DNA of 64,000 nucleotides from Odontocerum albicorne (GCA_949825065.1 OX463842.1:52016526-52080525), one strand, 5' to 3'; shown: positions 1 through 11,516, numbered from the stretch's first letter. A program made the numbers and translations. The notes: generated by a model not told the origin, from the sequence alone.

Positions 1-420
1 CTCAAATCGAAATCTCGCAAATCAAGGTTAGAAACTTTTACAAAATTAGAACATAACTCATTAAAATGTCAAATTAAGTCATTTAACATTGTATAATCAA
101 CCTTCTATTCTTACTAACCAGAAAAAGGTAAAATAATTTATATTTTTATATGTAAAATATGTTTTAACACACTGGTACGAACTACTCAATGTGAAAATAA
201 AACAAAATGAAAAAAAAATTACTTCGAATTATTAAGGTGTAGCTTTTTAATGTGGTAATAATTTGCCTCTTTACCGACTATATGTTCATTGCTCAATACG
301 CTGGTCATCTAGATACATAATTTATTATGTCCGGCCGTCCTTAATATACGAGTTTGTCCGGCCGATCGCTCACCACAAGAATATTAAGAAAACTTAACAG
401 CACCGATATCCTCCGAAACT
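1..420. other. AT-rich sequence, no gene seen
   Basis: No coding region or recognised element is visible. A short GTCCGGCCG word occurs twice, near 329 and 357, in otherwise AT-rich DNA just upstream of a LINE fragment. Confidence 0.5.
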
Positions 421-985
421 GATATAATTATCTAATTAGAACCAAATTAGAATACGCATCTACGGTTTGGACTCCTCATCAGCTCAAATATAAAAACAAT
501 ATAGAACAAATACAAAAAAAAATCCTCAGATATCTATGGTACAGAACAAAAAGTGATTTCCCAAAATATGCTCACCATGCCGAACTTCTCACGGTGTGTA
601 ACTATAGAAGCCTCGAAACAAGAAAACAAGAATCCATTGCGATATTCCTAATAAAGGTTTTCCAAGGTTTATTTAACTGTCCCGCGATTCTAGAAGCACT
701 AAATTTATATGTACCCAATAAATATAGCCGTGCAAGGAATCATTCTTTGTTCTAAATACCAACTTACAGGACGAATATCATGGCTAAACACTCAATCACG
801 TGTGGTATAGAGATATTGAACCAACTGAATGACACGGTTGATATATTCTCGGTACCGTCTAGCAGTATGAGAAGAATCCTGGCTGATATTATTCCTAACG
901 AATAAGCTAACGCTAGGCAGGCCCTCTTTGTGTAACAGGAGAAATCTGTGCAAAGTGGATAAAAAAAAATAAAAAAAAACAAGGG
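421..985 (+). pseudogene. LINE reverse transcriptase C-terminal fragment with A-rich tail
   Basis: This is the 3' end of a non-LTR retrotransposon. Translation from about 422 gives a run without stops to about 756, with the post-catalytic RT signature R-x-K-L-E-Y-A-S-x-V-W followed by a Q-K-K-I-L-R-Y-L stretch, typical of the thumb region in Jockey/CR1-type LINEs. A stop near 757 and a frame change are followed by further RT-tail residues to a terminal stop near 903. A 3' UTR and an A-rich tail (about 961-981) follow. The reverse transcriptase core and endonuclease are absent, so this is a 5'-truncated dead copy. The last 60 bases before the tail recur, reversed, as a separate insertion at 54721-54778. 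Confidence 0.75.
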
Positions 986-2139
986 CCTGTTACCGCCACT
1001 GCATGCGATCACACCTCGCGAAATACCACAATTTTTGGGAATATTGCGCATGCAGAGGCCGGCCGGCCAGCGATATAATCTCGCGACGACCGCGCATAAG
1101 TTTACATTTCCGTTGCGGTCACGACACCGCACCGACCCCAACAAACATAAATATTTAATGTTTATACAAAATCACAAAAAACACCAAACAAATAAAAATA
1201 CATCAAGGAAACAATTAAGAAATCAAACACAATTGTTTTATAATGACGCATACGTCCGATACAAGAAGAAATTCAAATAGGTAATTTGCAAATCAATTAT
1301 CTTTTTAAATGTATTTTATAGCCGCGTTAAGATGAAATTACGTAAAAAGAAAACGCGTAAATTGTGGGATTTGTCTAATTCCCTCTATATTTGGCTTAGG
1401 GCTTTTTACGATCACGCATCGATCATTCACACTCGTCCTCAAAACCTCCCTAACTTCTCTCCACGAACTGATCACGTTATTTGTGTTGCAACGTTTTTGT
1501 TTGTATTGTCAACACATAGCAGATCTAAATGATCACTATAATCTCTTGTGAATGAAAATTTGTATTAAAATATTCACTTGCTCGCTACTTCTGTACTTTT
1601 GAATTATAGCAAACAATCTTCTAATTTTAGAATTGTTTTTTCATTGTTTAATGACGTACAAATAAAGTGGAAAAACAACCGTTAATTTGTCATTTATTCA
1701 AATAACCTTTGAGCAATCATAACTTGAAAGTTTGTTATTGGAAAAGATCTAATGAGGGTATGAAATTTCCATTTTCAAAGCTGAGAAAAGTTTTCGATTT
1801 AAGTTGGCTCAAGTAAACGACTTAGCCAATTTTTCACAAAGCGAATGCAGGCTCCATATTTATAATTTAAAATATTTTTTTTCAAATGGATTAATGGAAA
1901 TAATGACTATGTATAAAAAAGAATATTTCAAAGAATATTAAAGCAAATCAGCTTTGATCAATGATAAGCTCTTAAGTTTCTTTGAAAAAAAAAAACAACT
2001 ATTCCGAAATCGTTCTTCTATCGATTTGAAAAATTTGTGCATTTAAAAAAGTAAATAATTTAGAAGCAATGCATGTTAACTGGTGGGAAAAATATTTGGT
2101 CAGTAACTTAAAATAATTTAAATATAATCATCTTCTATA
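986..2139. other. Unassigned AT-rich region with one CpG-rich patch
   Basis: No supportable gene. A short GC-rich patch near 1050-1095 contains overlapping GGCCGG words and several CG dinucleotides. The small open frames here lack family resemblance and splice context. Confidence 0.45.
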
Positions 2140-2702
2140 TTGGTCTTCTTCTTCCTGGCACTGTCTCAACTCATTGCCTAGGTAGGCTGTTGGGGTCAGC
2201 TCTCGTTCTCAGGCTGTATATTTTTCGATTCTGGGTGTCGCTTTCATCTAGGCCGTTTCTCTGCAGGATTTTGGACCATTGAATAATCCAGGAGTTCTTT
2301 GGTCGTTCTCTGAACAGCTGTCGAAGAAGATCCACAGACATGGCCTGATTTACCGTATGGTCTGGTGGTCTCCGTCTTATGTGCCCGTACCATCTCAGCT
2401 GTCGCTCTTCCCGCTTACTATTTATGTCAGTGACTCCCAGGCTACCACGAATGTGTGAGCTCTTAATTTTATCTTTCAGTGATACTCCTGCCGACCACCT
2501 AAGCATTCGCATTTCTGCTGTTTCAAGTTGCTTAGACTAGGAGCTGTACATTGTCCAGTATTCTGAGCCAAACATAATTGCGGGGGATAAATTCAGTTTT
2601 ATAGGCATTTTTGGGTCACACAAGACTCCTGTTACCGATCTGAATTTCATCCATCCCACACTTATTCTATGGTCAAAATCCGCGGCGTACCCTCCGTCTT
2701 TG
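2140..2702 (-). pseudogene. RTE-like retrotransposon, C-terminal RT fragment (copy 1)
   Basis: Read on the minus strand, this encodes the C-terminal end of an RTE-clade reverse transcriptase. It opens with a G-W-M-K-F-R-x-V-T-G-V stretch, then the region around G-S-E-x-W and the M-R-M-L-R-W...Y-G-H-I-R-R-R-P block, and ends with a stop followed by a 3' UTR reaching about 2140. One in-frame stop near 2540 and small indels mark it as inactive. It is very similar to the plus-strand copy at 6241-6708 and more distantly to the copy at 9930-10322. The YADD catalytic core lies upstream in a complete element and is missing. Confidence 0.8.
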
Positions 2703-3449
2703 TGAATTGGTGAAATTATTTAATGTGATCTTCGGAATCGACATATTGTCATATAATTTTATAGAGTAATTAGATTCAATGATATCAAAATTTAACAATC
2801 TTTATAAGTTTTAAGAGATCTTTATGAGAAGTGTGTAGATATGACTGAACTTTGTGATAAATGTAAAACATAGATCTGTGGTCAAGAAAGAAAGAATCTC
2901 GTGAAAATATAGATGGATAGAAAAATCCTCAATATCACAAAAGTGCCCATTACGATGTGATGGCTGCTGTCTTTTTGGTATTCCCTAAAAAAATATCGAA
3001 GGTAAAACGTCCAAGATTGGCGTGAAAAGGAAAAATGACCAAGAAGTGCAACATGCTGACGCATAAATTGACCGTAGAAATGGTAAAATTGTATAGATTG
3101 GACTTCGAATTAGTTCCTCATGTACTATTTTCCCCAGAGTTGGCCGAGTGACTTCTTCCTGTTCCTGAAATTTAAAAATTGGCTCAGTTAGAAGAAAATC
3201 TCGTCGATTCAGGATATCATCGCACCAGTATGTTAAATTACTGTTTTTTAGTTACACGAAAAGGAGACTGTGTTTAAAAAATTAAACAGTTTTTTTTTCA
3301 AAAAATCCGCAGCCACCGGTTTTCTATCCTTACACACAAATTCTATATTTTGTAACGTTTTTAATCTGTTAGTGGATTCGAATCTCAGATAAGAGTGCCC
3401 TTGAGAATCGTCTGCACCCTAAACAGTACTTTATAAATTGTTATTTTAT
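2703..3449. other. Unassigned region with a tRNA-like B-box remnant
   Basis: No gene seen. Near 3372-3392 the word GTGGATTCGAATCTCAG resembles a polymerase III B box and recurs near 44020, suggesting a worn SINE head. Confidence 0.35.
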
Positions 3450-3545
3450 TGTAAATTGTTTTATCAAACACTGTTTATTCCACTTTATGTACAATGTCTT
3501 TAAACCTCCACAATGTTTATGCTTTAACTGTAAATAAGGTGTGTA
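3450..3545. repeat. Terminal fragment of a Penelope-like repeat family
   Basis: The words CAAACACTGTTTATTCCACT and CTTTAAACCTCCACAATGT occur here and, often as inverted pairs, near 32520-32580, 33090-33320, 51630-51835 and 63115-63230. The family assignment to Penelope-like retroelements rests on those inverted termini and a hammerhead-like core in sister copies, not on a visible reverse transcriptase. Confidence 0.45.
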
Positions 3546-4549
3546 ATGTTATTACAATATTATTATTAGAATTCTATTTTTATCTTTTTAAAAGTGAAGT
3601 AAGCGCATCATAAGTATATCATAGACTCTACATTTAAAATTTTGAGGAAACAATTTATTTTTAAATCAGATTTTCGTATTACATTAAAATCTACTGTAAC
3701 CCTTAACAGCTTACAGAGTTTTCAACACGAATTAAGATTTCCTTTTTGTTTTTTTTTCTCTGGCAGACAGTAATAAATTATTCATAAGAGCCCGCTGGAC
3801 AGTTTTTGGAGCCGGCCGACAACCCAATTTGGATTGGGGCACTCCGAGAGGGTGGGTCCAGCTACCCTGATTCAATGTTACAGCGTGTAAAACTTAATTT
3901 GTTAACCATTAATATCGAAGCCCCTGACCCTTTATACGATACGGCACGGCTTGGTATGAAATACTTTGTTTAAACGCTTGTTTTGTTTATTTTTTTTTCG
4001 ATTCCAGAATGTTCATTCATACACCGTTTGCCCCTATTTTTACTTTAGAAAAATTCTAACAAAATAAATAAGACAGAATTAATTTTCTTTTTATTAAAAC
4101 CTTTTTTATTTTACTATTCTGAAAAATACATTTAATATATGAAACATTTTTTACGCTGATCATTAAAACGTTGAATTGATAAATTTTTCTGCTTTCTAAA
4201 TAATCATATTATTATAGTTAAATAGTATTTTATACGATAAATATGATTATTTTCGTATTTACAGGCAAATTCTGGTATATACAAGTAAGTGTTGATTTTA
4301 GCTTAAACCAAATACATAGAGCATTCAAGTTTCATATTTTTGTGGAATATGTTACATAACCGTGAAATTTTTCGTGTTCTTTTATTAAAAAAATAATGGA
4401 AAAGAATCGAAAGTTACTAATTTTCAGTTGTTCGGACATTTACAAATTTTCTTAAAAGAGCAGTGTTAGGTTTTATAAAGTTCTTACAGACAGACCAAAC
4501 GCATCTAACGGTAAAAAAATCAAGACTAAACGCATCTAATGGTAAAAGT
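3546..4549. other. Unassigned AT-rich region
   Basis: No gene recognised. A moderately GC-rich patch at about 3790-3870 (GCCGGCCGACAACCC and flanks) stands out in AT-rich DNA but shows no open frame or family match I recognise. Confidence 0.4.
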
Positions 4550-4650
4550 GTGTGTATTTTTTTTAACCTGGCGAGTTTATTGCCATGTGGCAATCTCTTC
4601 CAACCAACCAAAAATATGGTTTTTATAGACCCTAAGTGTTAATCAGACTG
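4550..4650 (-). repeat. SINE/LINE 3' tail fragment
   Basis: On the minus strand this reads through GGTTGGTTGGAAGAGATTGC and an AATAAACTCGCCAGG-like end, matching the 3' tail of the LINE at 17420-18005 and its reverse copy at 47850-48240. It is the tail shared by LINE and tRNA-headed SINEs in this genome. Confidence 0.6.
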
Positions 4651-4889
4651 TTGTGTTGTGGTGGTAAAGAAGCAAGATGACACTTTGGCAAGCAGCGGGG
4701 AGATTTCGGGAACATAGATGTTCATCCTAGTACACTTTGATTATATAAATTAGAAAGATGCTGTGGAAATATCCAAGTCAGTGCGATGGGATGAATACCT
4801 GGTTAACACTTATGTTCCCAAGGTCTGAACATCTCCTACCATCCTTCACCAATAATCCTCACCCTGATTTTTAACCGTTAGATGAGTCT

Positions 4890-5365
4890 TGTCTGTTGAA
4901 GCTAGCCTGGCCCTTTTGAACGGGACTGCTTCGGATATTGACATATTTCATATCAAATTACCAAAAGCACAGAATTTCCGTCTAAGATTGAGCGCGTTAG
5001 CAAGTACTCATCAGTATATTTACAGTACCCGGCGGTAAGTAATACACATTGGGGTTAAGAAAGAGACTGTCGCTTTGTAAAGTGTCGTCTCTGTCGCACA
5101 GACCATTAGCGCATCGTGCGATAGAGAAGACACTCTACAAAGCGACTGTATCTTTCTTAAGCCCGATGTGCATTACTTACCACCAGGTACTGTAACTTTA
5201 AATATATGTGTATATGGATGTATATGTTTGTGTGTATAGACGAGTATATTTGCATACACATAATTTTAATGTATTTTTTTAATTTTATATATTTTTTTTA
5301 ATGTCAACATTTTTTGTATTTTTCAATGTATTCGGGCTAAGCCCGTATTGAGAAAATAAATAAAT
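4890..5365 (+). pseudogene. LINE C-terminal fragment interrupted by a TA-flanked MITE
   Basis: The frame from about 4900 to 5022 encodes a tail (N-G-T-A-S-D-I-D-I-F-H-I then L-R-L-S-A-L) nearly the same as the LINE at 57568-58330 on the other strand. A 170-bp MITE is inserted just before the end; removing the MITE and one TA joins the frame directly to a TAA stop. A 3' UTR follows, ending in AATAAATAAATAA-like sequence near 5365. Only the last few dozen codons of the element survive. Confidence 0.75.
5023..5192. mobile_element. 170-bp TA-flanked palindromic MITE
   Basis: The two ends are long inverted repeats (CAGTACCCGGCGGTAAGTAA on the left; complement of CAGTACCTGGTGGTAAGTAA on the right) and the whole element folds on itself about a centre near 5108. 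TA dinucleotides at 5021-5022 and 5193-5194 form the target duplication, as for Tc1/mariner-type elements. A half copy of the same end lies at 45288-45327. Confidence 0.8.
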
Positions 5366-5440
5366 AATTTAGTACTTTTGTGCTCTACTGACGATGAGGT
5401 GAAAATGTTGAGACCGGTAAGTTTATCGCATTATCTTCAA
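5366..5440 (+). repeat. Penelope-like terminal motif (CTGACGA...GACCGG)
   Basis: The stretch CTACTGACGATGAGGTG followed by TTGAGACCGGTAAG resembles the CTGANGA...GAAACCGG motif at 45541-45620, 46030-46090, 51660-51760 and 33150-33240. It is probably a worn terminal fragment of the same retroelement family. Confidence 0.4.
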
Positions 5441-6240
5441 TGAAAAAATACAGTATTTCATAAAACAAATTACAATGTTTTAACAGCGTTAACGTCTTAC
5501 CTATGAATAATATAAGTCTTATGAATGCGTACACCTAACATACGAGTATGTTTACTTCCTATCAAGATGGACTGTTTTTTAATGAACGAAGATCAATTTG
5601 ACTCGAATGCCGTACTGCTATTTCGCATGATTAATAAATAAGACACTTAATTCTCACATATCAAGGGGGATGCTGCGACTTCCTGATAAGAGCGATAATC
5701 TTGGAACAGATTAGATATCGATATCATGTTCACACTACACGGCACACTACAAACTGTTTAAACATTCACAAGACAATATTAGTACCCTAACACGGTTACG
5801 TCGAGGTAAACCGAGTACATGCATTTATACAAAAAAAACTAGATAATGATTTAGAAAATATTGAAACATCTCACATTGTAAAAAAATAGTAATTTTATTG
5901 CGTGTAGAAATTTCTTTCAACCGACCCATTAAAATAATTATATAAAAGGCAATCAAATCCCACAACCTTTGCGTTGGAAGACAACCTTTGCGACAAATCC
6001 CACAACCTTTGCGTCGGCCACAGAGGTTGTCAAGTGATAATATGTTAACGTGAACAATCTACCATATTAGCATGCATAAACTAAGTATGTGTATGTATCT
6101 AAATATGATATATTATTATGAATGGCAATTCATTACTTTGATTTGTTAATAATATACGAGTATATCGTATGTCCGGACACGTTGTATTTGTTTAGAAATG
6201 AATGAAGAAAATATTGTTTATTGGCTTTCCTAGTTAAAGG
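5441..6240. other. Unassigned region with a short local duplication
   Basis: No gene. The phrase AATCCCACAACCTTTGCG occurs twice within about 45 bases near 5955-6013, a local duplication. Two TACGAGTA words (5541 and 6155) belong to the footprint series described in the findings. Confidence 0.45.
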
Positions 6241-6708
6241 ATGAAATTCAGATCGGTAACAGGAGTATTATGTGACCCAAAAATGCATATAAAACTAAAA
6301 AGGAAGGTATACCAGACTATAGTTAGACCCGCAATTATGTATGGCTCAGAATGCTGGACTATGTACAGCTCCTACTCTAGGCAACTTGAAACAGCAGAAA
6401 TGCGAATGCTTAGGTGGTCGGTAGGAGTATCACTGAAATATAGAATTAAGAGCTCACGCATTCGTAGCCTGGGGGTCACTGGCATAAACAGTAAGCTGGA
6501 AGAGCGACAGCTGAGATGGTACGGGCACATAAGACGGAGACCACCAAACCATACGGTAAATCAGGTAATGTCTGTGGATCTTCCTTGACAGCCGTCCTGG
6601 GAAAGACCAAATAACTCTTGGATAACTCAGTGCTCCAAAATCCTGCAGAGAAACGGCCTAGATGAAAGCGATACCCAGAACCGAAGAATATACATCCTGA
6701 GAACGAGA
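6241..6708 (+). pseudogene. RTE-like retrotransposon, C-terminal RT fragment (copy 2)
   Basis: Plus-strand sister of the copy at 2140-2702. A run of 115 codons from 6241 reads from M-K-F-R-S-V-T-G-V through G-S-E-C-W and R-M-L-R-W to G-H-I-R-R-R-P and stops at about 6586. The remaining tail continues in damaged form to about 6708. The 3' end is cut at the start of the foldback element whose left arm begins at 6709, so the natural RTE 3' terminus is lost. No catalytic core is present. Confidence 0.8.
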
Positions 6709-7929
6709 ACTTCTTAGCTCTGAAGATAAGTTGATTTTATGTATTGCTTTTTCTATTTTTTTTTTTTAATAAATTCTAAAATAATACGCAAGCGCGTATT
6801 AGTTGACTTATGCTACGTATACACACAGTACACGCGGCGCATGCGCGTAGCGTGTTTATGATGTATTATGCATTTAAATAAAAGATTTATTTAAATTAAA
6901 AATAATCAAATTTACTTAACAATTTATTTAATTCTATTTTTAATTTTAATAAATTTATTATTTAATTTTAATTCATTTTTATTGAACTCTTCAATTTTTT
7001 TTAATTTTACGAATTTTTTTATTAATTTTATTTAATTTTAAATTTATTTAATTCTTTATTAAATTATATTTATATTTTATTTTATTTTTATTTAATTTTA
7101 TCTTCTTTTTATATTTATTAAAAAAATATATATATTTTTTTATTAAAGTTAATTTTATTAAATATACTTAATTTTGTTTAATTTTATTTTATTTAAGTTA
7201 ATTTAATTTTTATTTAATTCCTTCACTCAAAATAGATGAAGCGTTTCACTTTTCGTGACGTTCAGGCCAATTTGCCCTACCGCGCCTATAGAAGTTTCAT
7301 TTTAAATACCATTTAGTTTTATTAAACAAATGTACAAAATATTAGATACGATTAAATACTCGTAAAGTAAATAAATCTTAAGTAGTGAACTTGTCACGTA
7401 TTGTAACGCTTTATTTTTAAGAAAAAAAAGAGCTTAAAAAAATCTGATTTACAGGTACACAATACCTAATCCATGATTTACAGAAAAAAGTTTAGATAAA
7501 TGACTTAAAAGCTATGTGTAATATTTTGTTGTCGACTTTATTTTTTATCGTACTTCACTAGTTTATATGCGTATATGATCAACGCAAAATTAATTAAGTC
7601 ACAACGTCGGTTTTACTCAATTTTCCGTCACGTAAGTCATTTTGTGTCCCTACCCCAGTATTGGCTAATGATACAGAACCAGTTAGTGGGCTCAATGCCC
7701 ATCACTCGCCCACCGTGTTGACGGATTCTCCCTCGTGTAGTTGATTGTACCGTAGCATTTAACGCGGTTAGATAGCACCAAGAAAAAACCGACTACATGA
7801 AATTATCTAAATATCGGGTTATCGCAAAAAAAATTAGGCTAAATCAAACAGTTAAAGTTATATGCTTATATTGATTGTTCAAAACCGATCCAATGAGGTG
7901 ATGTATAGTATTAAGACAAAGTTTATGTT

Positions 7930-8230
7930 GTTGCTGGTCCAGCAGCGTGCACTGGTCTAACTCTTAGTAATAGCGATTTGGATGGCATGTGCATCTTTAG
8001 GAAGCACTTGAAGACAATATTTTTCGGGAGGTACATGAACACTTTACACAGACACTACACTAAACCAAAAGCTGAATATTTTACTGTCACACATTGGACG
8101 ATTTTCAAAGGTTTCGTTTGTAGCTCGTCCTAACTTTAAATATTTTTTTCCATAATATAATATGTTTTTTTGAACATATACATATGCAGGAAAGTTCTTA
8201 ATATTATGACCGCAGCCATTAGTCACAGTC
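7930..8230 (+). repeat. Dispersed repeat family X, copy 1
   Basis: Contains the phrases TTTAGGAAGCACTT, GGTTTCGTTTGTAG and ATGTTTTTTTGAACATA, shared in order with 14230-14560 and 58875-59035 on the plus strand and with 41815-42060 and 50480-50715 on the minus strand. No terminal structure or coding frame is recognised. Confidence 0.5.
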
Positions 8231-8370
8231 ACCTTATGAATTTTACACTGAAATTATATATTTATTCATTTTCTTATATGTTTTAAACTGTCAATAATAG
8301 TGGGTCAGAGTGCCAAATTCGAGCGGTCTTGAGAAAATGGTTCTCTCTAAACGGCCTTATAATAATTGTC

Positions 8371-8570
8371 CTATTACTGTTGATATTTATAATGTAAGTT
8401 ACTTTTAAGGAATAAAAAAATATTAAACATTAAAAACTCATATTGCTCTGCATATTTTTATGGTTATTCAATGCAAAGTCATAACATTTCATTAAATTTT
8501 TTATATTATATTTAATATACGGGCATGTATTATATTTAATAACTTACATTATAAATATCAACAGTAATAG
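8371..8570. repeat. Perfect 30-bp inverted repeat inside the foldback core
   Basis: Bases 8371-8400 and 8541-8570 are exact reverse complements (30 of 30), separated by 140 bases, and the right copy lies against the inner edge of the right arm of the large foldback. This is a nested hairpin with no coding content. Confidence 0.85.
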
Positions 8571-9324
8571 ACCAATTTTTTTAAGCTTTTTTTTTTCTTA
8601 AAAATAAAGCGTTACAATACGTGAAAAGTTCACTACTTAAGATTTATTTACTTTACGAGTATCTAATCGTATCTAATATTTTGTACATTTGTTTAATAAA
8701 ACTAAATGGTATTTAAAATGAAACTTCTATAGGCGCGGTAGGGCAAATTGGCCTGAACGTCACGAAAAGTGAAACGCTTCATCTATTTTGAGTGAAGGAA
8801 TGAAATTAAAATTAAATTAAGTTAAATAAAATTAAATGATACAAAATTAAATTAATTTAATAAAATTAACTTAAATAAAAAAATATATATATTTTTTTAA
8901 TAAATATTATATAAAAGAAGATAAAATTAAATATAAATAAAATTAAACAAAATATACATATAATTTAATAAACAATTAAATAAATTTAAAATTAAATAAA
9001 ATGAATAAAAAATTTCGTAAAATAAAAAAAAAATTGAAGAGTTCAATAAAAATTAATTAAAACTAAATAATAAATTTATTAAAATTAAAAATGGAAATTA
9101 AATAAATTGTTAAGTAAATTGAATAATTTTTAATTTAAATAAATCTTTTATTTAAATGCATAATACATCATAGACACGCTACGCGCATGCGCCGCGTGTG
9201 CTGTGTGTATACGTAGCATAAGTCAACTAATACGCGCTTGCGTATTATTTTAGAATTTATTTAAAAAACAAAAAAAATGGAAAAAGCAATGCATAAAATC
9301 AACTTTTCTTCAGAGTTAAGAAGT

Positions 9325-9929
9325 TTCACTTCTACCCCGCGAGAGTCTCACGCATCTGTTTTTTTTTACTTTGTCTCAATATTAAATTCAGGCTTGTCAC
9401 TACACAAAAAAATGTAATTATTCAATTCACAAATTTAATTTCATTCTTTTTACATAAAACAAATATTATTCTTAATTTATAACCGAAAAATTACTAGTAA
9501 CGTTAAAAATACGTGTTTGTTTTATATTTAGAAAAAAAATCCATATGAAATGTCAAAATTACGTTAATACTCCTAATTTTATATAAACTTAACTACAAAC
9601 GAGATAAACCATTCCAAAAAATATGGTGACACTAATAGTTGAAGGGCTCTGCAGTCAATAATGGTAAGCGACAAAATTACAAAAGACGAGTTTCAAATTT
9701 ACAAATTGGATAGTTAAGGGAATAATTAAAAAATCTAATACTCAAACAGAATAGTCTTAAAACCTCATACATTTTTAAATAACATTATTTTTAATAAATG
9801 TTTCTTAAATAAATTTTAAGATTTTATAAAGACTTCTTTTCTTAATATCTCAAAATGTGATACATGTCTCTTACCATTATTTACTGCCGAGCCCTTCAAT
9901 TGATAGATAATGAGGAACGCACTTCTTTA
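9325..9929. other. Unassigned AT-rich region
   Basis: The first 30 bases (CGCGAGAGTCTCACGCATC) are the outer end of the foldback family, also present beside 34320 and 54215. The rest holds no recognised gene or repeat. Confidence 0.4.
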
Positions 9930-10322
9930 CCCTGGCTCCATCCCAACTCACTGTCTGCGAAGACTGTTGGGGTCAGCTCTCCTCGTCGTCAGGTTGTATG
10001 CTCTTCTGTCCCGGACTACGTCCCCCAGACCGTGCCTCTGAACCAGGTTATCTTTTTGCACCACCCATGAATTCTTTGGTTTTCCTCTGGTTGTTATTCG
10101 AGGAAGATCCATGGAGATTGCCTGGTTCACAATGTGATCGGGTGCTCTGCGTCTAACGTGTCCATCTCACCATCGTCACCATCTCAATCGCCTCTCTTTC
10201 GTTTTGCTGTTGATGTCTGTAACACCTAGGCTTCCATGAATGCGTGAGCTCTTTATTTTGTCTCTTAGGGACACACCAGCTGACCATCTTAGCATGCGCA
10301 TTTCAGCAGTTTCTAGTTTCTA
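9930..10322 (-). pseudogene. RTE-like retrotransposon, C-terminal fragment (copy 3)
   Basis: On the minus strand this gives the same C-terminal blocks as copies 1 and 2 (A-E-M-R-M-L-R-W, G-S-L-G-V-T-D, then a Q-R-H-G-L tail and R-A-D-P-N-S-L-R-R-Q before the stop), but is clearly diverged and has frame breaks near 10130-10180. It abuts a truncated piggyBac-like MITE at 10323. Confidence 0.7.
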
Positions 10323-11314
10323 GTCGACGCTATTCAAGTCTCACTCTCACTCTACTTCGGTATATGGGAATGCAAGAAATAGAATTTCAGTTAGCTCACT
10401 TCTCTCGTTTCAGTAGCTCGCGGGTTTGAGTTGTTTGAGGTGGTCGTTTCGCCCATTTTGTGAACGTCGACCGATGTTTTTTTTTCATGTTTTCAGCAAT
10501 TAAATTTCAATTATTATCACTTTTGACTTCAAATTAAATTAATTTAAGCGATTGGCTATGAATACTCTTATTTTTCCGATTTTAAATCGCTCATTTTTAC
10601 ATGTGTATGGTATTGATTTTTGGCTCCCACTACATACAATGGCGTGCCGACTTCAATAAAGGTAAAGGTAGGAAAACCATTTCGACAGTCGATCGGAGCG
10701 TGATTGTTATTGCGACCGGATTTTGAGTACTTGGGCTTTCAGGTTGAATGACGAGTGGATAGGATTTGTGTGAGTTCGTGAGTGTGGGTTTCTTCTTGTT
10801 GTTTTAATTTTGGTTATTTTTGTATTTGTGTTTCTATGTATTTTTTTGTTTTAATTTTAATTTTTATTCTTATGATTCTGTGCGACATATTGTGGAATGA
10901 ATATTTTTGGTCTTTCTGGAGTGATAATGTGTGAGGAGTTGATTTTCGCAAGATGTTTCCAGTTGTAGTTGAGTGTCACTGTTTGTCAGGTTGATGAGAG
11001 CGTGCAACGGGGTTTTGTTTTTGTGTAATCGAAAATCGGAAAGAAGTATCGATTTATTTTTTCATGTTAAATATCCTCAGTGAGATACAGGCAATAGTCT
11101 CGTTTACTGGGGATACGATAAATGAAAGGCAACAAACCCAGATCCATTAAAATTGTATGTCCAAATCAAATAACCTGTTGCATTTTCACAAATTGTGTAT
11201 ATTTCTTGTCATGTGTAATAATAAATAAAATAAATAAATAAAATAAATTGATGTGTATTGAATACACAGCACTGGAACGCGCGGAATATTTTAGCACAGG
11301 AAGGGAAAGGTTAA
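10323..11314 (+). mobile_element. 5'-truncated piggyBac-like MITE split by a retroelement insertion
   Basis: Bases 10323-10608 and 11259-11314 together match the right 340 bases of the MITE family seen at 40421-41013, including the ATTTTAAATCGCTCATTTTT block and the terminal GGGAAAGG followed by TTAA at 11311-11314. The left half is missing. A 642-bp insertion at 10609-11250 interrupts it. Confidence 0.75.
10609..11250 (+). mobile_element. Short non-LTR retroelement with AAAT tail and 8-bp target duplication
   Basis: The insertion is bounded by direct repeats ATGTGTAT at 10601-10608 and 11251-11258 and ends in a tail of AAATAAAT units, the hallmarks of target-primed reverse transcription. 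Its last 180 bases (GTGAGATACAGGCAATAG ... AACAAACCCAGATCCATT ... TTCTTGTCATGTGTAATAA) recur at 62345-62485. No reverse transcriptase frame is seen, so it is a SINE-like element or an internally deleted LINE. Confidence 0.75.
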
Positions 11315-11427
11315 AATAACTTTCATTCAACTACAAAGATATTAAAAAAGCTTTCAATGAAAATCAGAATGGGATCCTTTTTCCATCTATTTTGATCCAT
11401 CTGAGTATCAAAGGAAGGAAACCATCA

Positions 11428-11516
11428 TCTTCCAAGAAGTAAAACAATCGTCTTCCAAGAAGTAAAACAATCGTCTTCCAAGAGGTAAAAAAATCGTCTT
11501 TCAAGAAGTAAAACAA
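11428..11516. repeat. 23-bp minisatellite, four copies
   Basis: Units start at 11428, 11451, 11474 and 11497 with the consensus TCTTCCAAGAAGTAAAACAA plus TCG; the later copies carry single substitutions. Confidence 0.9.

Larger units (their letters stand above)
6709..9324. mobile_element. Large foldback element with 0.74-kb inverted arms
   Basis: Arms at 6709-7443 and 8574-9324 are inverted copies of one another along their whole length, including the GC-rich word CGCGGCGCATGCGCG (near 6833 and its complement near 9190) and the phrase GGTAGGGCAAATTGG (complement in the left arm near 7265-7280). Between them is a core of about 1.1 kb holding a dispersed-repeat copy (7930-8230). Long stretches of each arm are simple A/T sequence. 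Single-arm relatives sit at 33630-34330 and 53495-54230. No transposase frame is seen, so this is a non-autonomous foldback or two opposed insertions of one element. Confidence 0.7.
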
